In this document: positions 5,156 through 10,866 of the stretch, piece after piece
Layout: each line of letters starts with the position of its first letter
Numbering within the stretch: the stretch's first letter is position 1
Origin: Candidatus Aerophobota bacterium
GTDB taxonomy: Bacteria > Aerophobota > Aerophobia > Aerophobales > B47-G16
Length of the DNA: 10,866 nt
Direction: 5' to 3'
Assembly (NCBI GenBank): GCA_003648815.1
Contig: QMPZ01000038.1
Coordinates: 1 to 10,866 of the forward strand
The notes under the pieces: generated by a model
Seen by the model: only the letters and a program-made list of their open reading frames with translations
The model's database searches: none
What the model was told of the DNA's origin: nothing
Made by a program: the position numbers and the translations under genes

Positions 5156-6175
5156 TTAAGAATAAAAGGACGAATACTTCTTCATGGCTCTAAATAAAGC
5201 TTCAATATTTTCCAAACTTACATCCGGGGTAATGCTGTTTGTCGGTGCTAAGATAAACCCGCCCTCTTTTGATCCAAAAAGTTTAACTGCCCTTTCGACA
5301 TCTCTTCTTATCTCCTCAGGTTTTTTCTTGGATAAACTTTGCACATCGCATCCCCCGAAAAAGCAAATGTCCTCTTTGAAGTTGTTCACAATTTTTTCGA
5401 TGTCCATGAGATATGGATTTCCGAGATGCAGGACATCCAATCCTAATTCGACAAAATCTGGAATGATGTCCTCAATATAGCCGCAGGTGTGAAGCAGCGC
5501 ATGCATCCCATGGTAATGAATTTCCCGAATCATTCGTTTATACCACGGCTTGAAAAGCTGTCGCCAGTGTTTAGGGCTAAACAAAAGCGAATGCTGGGTT
5601 CCGAAATCATCACTAAGCATAACTCCGTCAGCACCACATTTTGCTAATTTGCGAATTAAACGGATAAAGAAATCCGTTAAGGCTTCTCCTAGAGTCATCA
5701 ACTCACGCTGATGAAGGTACAAATCCATAAGAAAATTTTCTGTTCCTCGGAAAGCCCTAAACATCTCTAATTGACAAAGCCACCAGGTAGCTATGACGTA
5801 AGTGTTAGGATTTTTTGCGACTGTTTCTGTAATATGGTCAAAGCGTCCTTGAAGGTCGAGATCGGGAAAACCTTCTTTTAAGTAGTGGTTTAGAGCATTC
5901 CAATCCCGTAACTCGCTATTTACTCCCATTGCTCCAGCTGCTGGGGAGCGTCTCCAGGTTATTCCCCATTCGTCGCGCCATTCCGTTTGCGTGAGATTAG
6001 CAGAAGGACTAAAGCTTATAGCTTCCAATATAAGATCATCTTGGTAAGCCTGTAAAAGATCTTTTGCTGCATCTTTATATTTTGCCATAGTTTCTGCGGC
6101 CATCCAGCCATACAAACAGGGTAACCGCTGAGGATTGCGTCGTTCTATAGCTTTTATAACTTCATTCTTATCCAT
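5156..6175 (-). CDS. URO-D/methyltransferase-superfamily protein of unknown role
   Basis: This 339-aa soluble protein has the layout of the uroporphyrinogen decarboxylase-like (URO-D) TIM-barrel superfamily, which also includes corrinoid:coenzyme M methyltransferases (MtaA/MtbA). Visible motifs are CGADGVMLSDDFGTQ (180-194), LLHTCGYIEDIIPDFVELGL (227-246), DVLHLGNPY (247-255), FFGGCDVQS (272-280) and GGFILAPTNSITP (305-317). H229-x-C231 matches the first two zinc ligands of the methyltransferases. The third, normally a Cys in the PGC-type loop near the end, is replaced by PTN, although C276 is nearby. A haem role is unlikely in this context. SD GAGGAGG (6181-6187) is 5 nt from the ATG. It is 44 bp after the DppC-type gene and upstream of GH3. 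Such proteins recur in bacterial glycan clusters, where methyl-group chemistry is conceivable but unproven. Confidence 0.8.
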   Translation of the reverse strand: MDKNEVIKAIERRNPQRLPCLYGWMAAETMAKYKDAAKDLLQAYQDDLILEAISFSPSANLTQTEWRDEWGITWRRSPAAGAMGVNSELRDWNALNHYLKEGFPDLDLQGRFDHITETVAKNPNTYVIATWWLCQLEMFRAFRGTENFLMDLYLHQRELMTLGEALTDFFIRLIRKLAKCGADGVMLSDDFGTQHSLLFSPKHWRQLFKPWYKRMIREIHYHGMHALLHTCGYIEDIIPDFVELGLDVLHLGNPYLMDIEKIVNNFKEDICFFGGCDVQSLSKKKPEEIRRDVERAVKLFGSKEGGFILAPTNSITPDVSLENIEALFRAMKKYSSFYS

Positions 6176-6219
6176 CTCTGCCTCCTCTAACTGGGCATTT
6201 ATTTACTGGCAGTCAAATA

Positions 6220-7326
6220 TTACTTGTATGGATCAGCTGCGTCTCTTAGGCCATCTCCCAAGAAGTTAAAGGCCAAAACAGTGATAACGACGAAAATACC
6301 TGGAATCAAGAGCCAGGGATGAAGGACGACGGTGCGAAAATTTTGAGCTTGCTCTAACAACACGCCCCAACTAACCACTGGTGGACGAAGTCCCAAACCT
6401 AGAAAACTCAAGGAAGTTTCTCCTAAAATCATCCAGGGTATGGACAAGGTGAGGTTTACTATGAGGTAGCTTAAGAATGAAGGAAGAAGGTGCCTCATTA
6501 TTATTTTCCCATCACTTGCTCCGGCAATCTTTGCCGCCATGCAAAAGTCTTCCTCTCTCAGCTCTAAAAGTTTTCCCCTTACTACTCGGGCTAAGCCGCA
6601 CCAACCTACCAGGGATAGGATGATAACAATGCTGAAATAAATTCTGATTGGCGACCACTCCTGTGGTAAGGCTGCAGATAAGGCCATCCAAAGGGGAATA
6701 GTTGGAATGGAAATTAAGAACTCTATAATTCTTTGAATGGTCATGTCGACTGCTCCACCAAAATATCCAGAGATTCCACCTAATATGCATCCCAGGACAA
6801 AACTTAAGAACACTCCTACCAAACCTATGGACAAAGAAATACGCGCAGCATAGAGAGTACGAGAGAATAGGTCCCTTCCTAAGTTATCCGTCCCAAATAA
6901 GAAAAGAGTTCCTTTTTTTACTCCAAAAAGGTGGATATCCGAAGAAAATAAGTTCCAGAGTCTATATTTATCACCATGGATAAAAAAGTAAATAGGGTAT
7001 CTTTCAGTTTTATCCACAGTATATATTCTCTTCCACGTTACCGGATCTAATGTTCTTCTTACCTGGTAAACAAAAGGGCGCAGATGGAACCCATCTCTGT
7101 CAAAGAAATGAATTTTCTGGGGGGGGCAGAATGCGTACCTTGAATTACGCTTATGTATATCTTGAGTAGAAAAAAACTCACAGAATATAGCTATGATATA
7201 AAAAATAATTAACACAGTTCCTCCAAAGATGGCCAGCTTATGTTTTACAAATTTTCTCCACATAAGCTGCCATTGTGAGGCTACATAAAATTTTTCCTCA
7301 GCACTAATCTCTTCTCCCCTTCTCAT
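6220..7326 (-). CDS. DppC/OppC-type ABC transporter permease with large external insert
   Basis: This 368-aa inner-membrane permease is the second membrane subunit of an Opp/Dpp-type importer. TM1 is about 31-52. A polar stretch (53-143) follows, then the family motif FGTDNLGRDLFSRTLYAARI (144-163) and the five-helix permease domain. The cytoplasmic EAA loop that contacts the ATPase is about 258-283 (EDFCMAAKIAGASDGKIIMR). The C-terminus FNFLGDGLRDAADPYK is typical of OppC/DppC. The ~90-residue insert between TM1 and the GTDxxGRD motif, with WKRIYTVDKTERYPIYFFIH and DIHLFGV, is much longer than in E. coli DppC (~300 aa in total) and, as I recall, characterises a subgroup found in thermophile sugar clusters. 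The start is 2 nt after the permease-1 stop, with AAAGGAG (7334-7340) inside that gene. Confidence 0.92.
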   Translation of the reverse strand: MRRGEEISAEEKFYVASQWQLMWRKFVKHKLAIFGGTVLIIFYIIAIFCEFFSTQDIHKRNSRYAFCPPQKIHFFDRDGFHLRPFVYQVRRTLDPVTWKRIYTVDKTERYPIYFFIHGDKYRLWNLFSSDIHLFGVKKGTLFLFGTDNLGRDLFSRTLYAARISLSIGLVGVFLSFVLGCILGGISGYFGGAVDMTIQRIIEFLISIPTIPLWMALSAALPQEWSPIRIYFSIVIILSLVGWCGLARVVRGKLLELREEDFCMAAKIAGASDGKIIMRHLLPSFLSYLIVNLTLSIPWMILGETSLSFLGLGLRPPVVSWGVLLEQAQNFRTVVLHPWLLIPGIFVVITVLAFNFLGDGLRDAADPYK

Positions 7327-7328
7327 TT

Positions 7329-8321
7329 TTAAGCTCCTTTTTCATACCGAATGCGAGGATCTATCCAGACTAAAAGAAGGTCAGAGATAAAAGTTCCTAT
7401 TACGGTTAGAAAGGTCAAGAACATGACGCTACTTCCAGCCAAATACATATCCTGAGTCAGTAGTGCTTGAAAAAGTAAGGGTCCTACCGTGGGCAGACTA
7501 AGGACTATGGCGGTGATGGTTCCTCCTGAGACAATTTGAGGAAGTGTCCACCCTATAGTGCTAATTATGGGATTGATAGCTACTCTTACCGGATACTTGA
7601 ATAAAAGCTTCCTTTCTGCAACTCCTTTGGCTCGAGCCGTAATGACGTATTGCTTTCTAAGTTCATCCAGAAGACATCCTCTCATAACACGGATAAGTCC
7701 AGCTGTTCCAGCAGTACCAATAACTATTATAGGAGCCGGAAGATGCTTTAACATATCGATGAACTTACCTATGCTCCAGGCTGCCTCCGCGTATTCTGAT
7801 GAAAAGAGTCCCCCGATGGAGATGCCAAAATATTTATAAAAAAGAAACATCAATATCAACGCTAAAAGAAAGTTAGGAATAGCTAAACCAGCAAAACCAA
7901 AAACAGTAAAGATATAATCACCAGCTGAATATTGATGAGTGGCTGAATATATGCCTATGGGTATGGCTACGATATAGGTAAAGATAAGGGTAAAAAGAGA
8001 AATCATTATTGTTAACGGCAATCGTTCAGCTAATAGCTTGCTTACTGGTTTGTTCCATGCAAAGGACATTCCAAAATCTCCGTGGAGCATTTTCCATATC
8101 CACTTAAAATACTGGAGATATATTGGGACATCTAAACCATATCGCTTCTTCAGTGAAGCAACTTGTTCTTCGCTAACCTTTGTACCAGAGGATTCCAATT
8201 GCACTATGTAGGATGTTAAATAATCGCCGGGGGGAAGTTGAATTATGATAAATGAAACAACAGAGGTCACCCCTAATACACAAATCATATAAATAAGCCG
8301 ACGCAAGATATAGGATACCAT
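7329..8321 (-). CDS. DppB/OppB-type ABC transporter permease
   Basis: This 330-aa permease has the usual DppB plan: MVSYILRRLIYMICVLGVTS as the first helix, an external loop with QVASLKKRYGLDVPIYLQYF and GDFGMSFAWNKPV, then helices at about 101-125, 137-162, 196-212, 251-275 and 296-320. The EAA loop is at about 217-243 (RKQYVITARAKGVAERKLLF). The C-terminus VWIDPRIRY is typical. It dimerises with the DppC-type subunit to form the channel. The ATG at 8321 has AAAGGAG (8327-8333) 5 nt before it. It is separated from the binding-protein gene by 342 bp containing two hairpins, an arrangement that often lowers membrane-subunit expression relative to the binding protein. Confidence 0.94.
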   Translation of the reverse strand: MVSYILRRLIYMICVLGVTSVVSFIIIQLPPGDYLTSYIVQLESSGTKVSEEQVASLKKRYGLDVPIYLQYFKWIWKMLHGDFGMSFAWNKPVSKLLAERLPLTIMISLFTLIFTYIVAIPIGIYSATHQYSAGDYIFTVFGFAGLAIPNFLLALILMFLFYKYFGISIGGLFSSEYAEAAWSIGKFIDMLKHLPAPIIVIGTAGTAGLIRVMRGCLLDELRKQYVITARAKGVAERKLLFKYPVRVAINPIISTIGWTLPQIVSGGTITAIVLSLPTVGPLLFQALLTQDMYLAGSSVMFLTFLTVIGTFISDLLLVWIDPRIRYEKGA

Positions 8322-8460
8322 TTCTACTCCTTTAAGACTTACAACTGCCTAAACTTTAACTCTCGGCTCATTCATTCTTCTGCCAGAACACCTGGGGAAG
8401 AAAAACAACTTTCCTCTAATTTCCTTATTTAAAAGCTTTCCTTTCTCTTATTCTCTTTTC

Positions 8461-8567
8461 TCTCCTTGGCGCCTCGCTCACGAGATCTTGGGTTAAGACT
8501 TTGCCATATGTAAGATAAGAGGGTTCAAATAAAACTCTCACGTAGTAGCGAGGCGCCGTAAAGGAGA
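8461..8567 (-). repeat. Long-armed inverted repeat in the binding protein-permease gap
   Basis: TCTCCTTGGCGCCTCGCT (8461-8478) is complementary to AGCGAGGCGCC (8547-8557) followed, after a 3-nt bulge GTA, by AAGGAGA (8561-8567). This gives 18 pairs around a 68-nt loop, 11 of them contiguous and GC-rich in AT-rich surroundings. In the transcript it would follow the binding-protein gene and could block 3' exonuclease decay or lower read-through into the permeases. No U-run follows it, so it is not a classical intrinsic terminator. A small mobile repeat unit is the alternative. Confidence 0.6.
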
Positions 8568-8586
8568 AGATGAGCAATCTTTACGG
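8556..8586 (-). promoter_or_regulatory. Hairpin downstream of the binding-protein gene
   Basis: CCGTAAAG (8556-8563) and CTTTACGG (8579-8586) form a perfect 8-bp stem with a 15-nt loop. The stem shares bases 8556-8557 and 8561-8563 with the right arm of the larger inverted repeat, so the two folds compete. On the + strand it is followed by a T-rich run (aatttttcttttct), but no gene on that strand would use it. On the transcribed - strand it follows the gene stop by about 77 nt. An attenuator-like switch is possible, unproven. Confidence 0.4.
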
Positions 8587-8663
8587 AATTTTTCTTTTCT
8601 AACTCACGAAACCCTTTTAAAAAGTCAAAGGATCTCCAAATCCGGAACTCGAACTTCCAAGGT

Positions 8664-10643
8664 TTACTTCTTAAAGAAAAACTGTTCAGGATCTCGCGCT
8701 GAGGTCCATCCTGTACCCCAAGCCCAAAATCCATGTTCAGGGAAATTGCCTATGTTTTTACTAACGATAACAGGCCGAGGTGCCTTGCCTATGGTACCGA
8801 TAGCCCATAATTTTTCTGCTTGTAGAGCAAGAATTTTCTTGCCAAGCTCGATTCTTTTATGTTCACTGGGTTCGATTTGCATCTTATCCCACCAGCCACG
8901 AAGTTGTTTAATCTCAGCTGGAGGTTCCATACCCTCTTTTCCATCTGTATTAAACCAGCGGGACCATTCCGTGAAAGTACACTCCTCCCATCTTGGCCAG
9001 GTGGGAACAACGTGACGGGGGTCAATGGGAAAGAGGATATCAACTGCTGAGCCATCACACCAGGCAGTAGCATCCATAAGATTGCCTGTAGCTCGCCGCG
9101 ATTGCAATTCCCCCGAAATCTGTTTGGCTCTTACATCGATGCCTATCTCTTGCCAGTATCGAGTCACTAACTCGACGTTGGGAGTCACTGCTGTAGGAAT
9201 AGCAGCGGGAGCATATTCGATCGTAAAGGTCAATCTCTTCCCATCAGGACGTTCTCTCCAACCATCTCCGTCCTTATCGATCAATCCCATCTCGTCCAGC
9301 AGTTCTTTTGCTTTTTCAGGATTATATTCTATGTAGGCTTTTGCAAATTCTGGCTCAAAATACTTGCTGGATTCCAGCACGGTATATTGTCTGGGCGCCG
9401 CTTTACCGTAGTAAATCGTGTCGTTAATCTCTTCACGATTTATAGCCAACGAAAGGGCTCTACGGAATCTTACATCCTGGAAAATTTTCCGCAAAATGGG
9501 ATCCTTATGGGTTAGGTTAACAAAATAAACAACCTGACAACCGTATCCACTTTTCCATAGGATAGTTCGATAACCGCCTTTCTCCTCATACTGTTTATAC
9601 ATAGGATAGTTTCTTATATCAGCTGCAAAACCGACAAAATCAACTTCGCCACTCATGATCATTCCCTGAACCACTTCTTTATTAGTTGCCAGTTTCCCCA
9701 CAATTTTATCAAAATATGGTAGCTGGTTACCCGCCGTGTCGACTTTCCAGTAATAAGGGTTACGTTCGTAAATGCGTCGGTCCGAAGTTTTCTTAACCAG
9801 CATGTAAGGAGCTAAGGTAGGCCGTTCAGTGTTCATTACCTGGCCTTCCCAATTTGCATTTCTATCCCAAAATAGTTCATACCAGTGGTCAAAACCTCTT
9901 TCCTTAATTTCTTTCTCTAACTTCTCTTTATTAGCATATTTGGGATGAAATTGTTTCATGTAGTGTTTTGGAATGATTAGATGCCACGTGCCACCACCAC
10001 CATGTGCTAATCGGTTCACAAAATAGGGATGTGGGTCAGGAAACTTAAACTGGACTGTATAGTCATCTATTTTCTTTACCTTTACCAGTCCACCTTTCGT
10101 CTTCATTGGTGCGCTGATTGCCGGGGTAAGTTCCTTGTTGAGCAAGACGTCCTCATACCAGAACATAATGTCATCAGCGGTAAAGGGATAGCCATCTGAC
10201 CACTTTACTCCCCTTCTTAAATAAAAAGTCCATATGGTCTTGTCTTCTGAGGACTCGACTTTCTTGGCGAGGTGAGGTATCACTCTGGTGCCATCAGGAG
10301 TAGGTTTTACCAGCCTTTCCCAGCTCATCAATAAAGAGTCACTGCCGTAGCTGTTAATCTGTAAAGTTGTGGTTCGCGCAGTTCCCCCATACCGACCAAT
10401 TTCTTCAATTGGTTCTACTACGTAGATATCTTCTCGCTGGGGCAGCCTCTCTTCTACAGGGGGTAATATTCCAGCAGCTACCTTTGTCTTCAGCATGGGA
10501 GCTTCACTGAACTTTTCTATTTTCTTTCCGGTAGCTTTTTCATATTCCTGAAGAGTAGCCCAGCTTCCTTGTGCTAAGGCAGGAGTTAATCCCAACAGAC
10601 ATACCGCTACACTTAATAGGATCACCATTAATTTCTGTCTCAC
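8664..10643 (-). CDS. Family 5 extracellular solute-binding protein of an Opp/Dpp-type importer
   Basis: This 659-aa exported protein captures substrate for the two downstream permeases. The signal peptide is KLMVILLSVAVCLLGLTPALA, with a predicted signal peptidase I cut after A24. No good lipobox surrounds C15. SBP family 5 features include IPHLAKKVESSEDKTIWTFY, LRRGVKWSDGYPFTADDIMF (about 142-161), VRFRRALSLAINREEI and YNPEKAKELLDEMGL. A DKDGDGW loop resembles a calcium-binding loop. It is about 120 residues longer than E. coli DppA, partly from an N-terminal extension (ATLQEYEKATGKK and onward). In thermophiles such as Thermotoga, Opp/Dpp-type systems near glycosidases import oligosaccharides; the GH3 neighbour points the same way here. 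The GTG start has a perfect SD 5 nt upstream. Peptides remain possible substrates. Confidence 0.93.
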   Translation of the reverse strand: MRQKLMVILLSVAVCLLGLTPALAQGSWATLQEYEKATGKKIEKFSEAPMLKTKVAAGILPPVEERLPQREDIYVVEPIEEIGRYGGTARTTTLQINSYGSDSLLMSWERLVKPTPDGTRVIPHLAKKVESSEDKTIWTFYLRRGVKWSDGYPFTADDIMFWYEDVLLNKELTPAISAPMKTKGGLVKVKKIDDYTVQFKFPDPHPYFVNRLAHGGGGTWHLIIPKHYMKQFHPKYANKEKLEKEIKERGFDHWYELFWDRNANWEGQVMNTERPTLAPYMLVKKTSDRRIYERNPYYWKVDTAGNQLPYFDKIVGKLATNKEVVQGMIMSGEVDFVGFAADIRNYPMYKQYEEKGGYRTILWKSGYGCQVVYFVNLTHKDPILRKIFQDVRFRRALSLAINREEINDTIYYGKAAPRQYTVLESSKYFEPEFAKAYIEYNPEKAKELLDEMGLIDKDGDGWRERPDGKRLTFTIEYAPAAIPTAVTPNVELVTRYWQEIGIDVRAKQISGELQSRRATGNLMDATAWCDGSAVDILFPIDPRHVVPTWPRWEECTFTEWSRWFNTDGKEGMEPPAEIKQLRGWWDKMQIEPSEHKRIELGKKILALQAEKLWAIGTIGKAPRPVIVSKNIGNFPEHGFWAWGTGWTSARDPEQFFFKK

Positions 10644-10648
10644 TTTTT

Positions 10649-10657
10649 ACCTCCTTT
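10649..10657 (-). promoter_or_regulatory. SD AAAGGAGGT for the GTG start of the binding protein
   Basis: A near-perfect anti-16S match lies 5 nt before the GTG at 10643-10641. The next in-frame ATG, at codon 6, lies inside the signal peptide and would lose its positive N-terminus, so GTG is the supported start. Confidence 0.85.
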
Positions 10658-10712
10658 AAAAATTTATTTAGGGATTCCTTTTAGAAATTAACCTCTCCCC
10701 TTAGGTCTCTTT

Positions 10713-10753
10713 TTACCCCAAGCTCATGATGCTCACTTGCTTTTCACCTCCTT
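10713..10753 (-). promoter_or_regulatory. Possible 7-residue leader ORF with strong SD upstream of the operon
   Basis: AAGGAGGTG (10745-10753) precedes a GTG at 10736 by 8 nt. The frame encodes only seven residues (Val/Met-Ser-Ile-Met-Ser-Leu-Gly) and ends at a TAA at 10715-10713, about 70 nt before the binding-protein GTG. A strong SD in a non-coding leader is unusual. It could be a leader peptide, a translational standby site or a relic. The peptide shows no run of a single regulatory amino acid. Confidence 0.3.
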
Positions 10754-10866
10754 CCAGTTCTGTCCTCAGTTTTCTTCAAAATATTGAGTATCAAAAAGTT
10801 TCATTCAAATCCTTAATTGTTCTATTGAAATAAAGATGAATGCTCTCTCATCGCTGAAAATAAAGC

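Larger units (their letters stand above)
8322..8663 (-). other. 342-bp gap between the binding-protein and permease genes
   Basis: No gene is supported. The gap carries a short hairpin (8556-8586), an overlapping long-armed inverted repeat (8461-8567) and a tract at about 8410-8467 that is almost pure purine on the transcribed strand and contains several SD-like AAGG/GAGG runs without suitable starts. The smaller reading frames here overlap the end of the binding-protein gene and look like shadows. Confidence 0.6.

Noticed and set aside
5156..6175. HemE (uroporphyrinogen decarboxylase of haem synthesis)
   Set aside because: The sequence has methyltransferase-like HxC and GG(C)D loops and a glycan-operon setting, with no haem genes nearby.
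8525..8734. 69-aa - strand frame overlapping the end of the binding-protein gene
   Set aside because: It is a shifted frame across the binding-protein 3' end and hairpin gap, with no SD or recognisable content.
8746..9336. + strand and alternate-frame reading frames over the binding-protein gene
   Set aside because: They are shadows of a well-supported SBP family 5 gene.
1..10866. tRNA, rRNA or CRISPR array
   Set aside because: I found no cloverleaf, rRNA-like segment or regularly spaced direct repeats on either strand by eye.

Overview
The window looks like a piece of chromosome from an anaerobic bacterium of moderate to low GC. The signs are a double-cluster ferredoxin, an HdrA-type domain, a CooT-type nickel protein, strong Shine-Dalgarno (SD) sequences and Lys/Glu-rich proteins. 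A thermophilic or subsurface lineage (Thermotogota-, Atribacterota- or Dictyoglomota-like) would fit, but the sequence alone does not fix the taxon.

Left part, + strand (1-1717). A gene-free stretch holds a near-perfect 14-bp inverted repeat 98 bp across and a consensus sigma70 promoter (TTGACA-N16-TATAAT) whose -10 box lies in a CATATA/TATATG palindrome. It reads into a 66-aa 2[4Fe-4S] ferredoxin and a protein matching only the N-terminal domain of HdrA. The end of the HdrA-like gene runs in another frame into a decayed IS256/mutator-type transposase 3' end. Its last ~30 residues are therefore probably not native, and the gene may be a truncated hdrA. A coding-looking fragment split over two frames follows (1446-1717).

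Right part, all - strand (10643 to 1952), read right to left: family-5 solute-binding protein, DppB-type permease, DppC-type permease, URO-D/methyltransferase-superfamily protein, GH3 beta-glycosidase, a wrecked GH92 alpha-mannosidase gene, a CooT-like small nickel protein, and a 74-aa helical protein with an HX3HX3H motif whose start overlaps the cooT-like stop. Gaps are short except 342 bp after the binding protein, which holds two hairpins, and 146 bp between the URO-D-like gene and GH3. The partnership of a peptide-type (Opp/Dpp) importer with glycosidases suggests oligosaccharide uptake followed by cytoplasmic hydrolysis, because the GH3 enzyme has no signal peptide. No ABC ATPase gene is present in the window, so it must lie outside.

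The best candidates for under-described biology are the cooT/HX3HX3H pair, the URO-D-like protein inside a glycan operon, the ferredoxin/orphan HdrA-N pair, and the tandem hairpins between the binding protein and permease. Two loci show active decay: the transposase remnant and the GH92 remnant.
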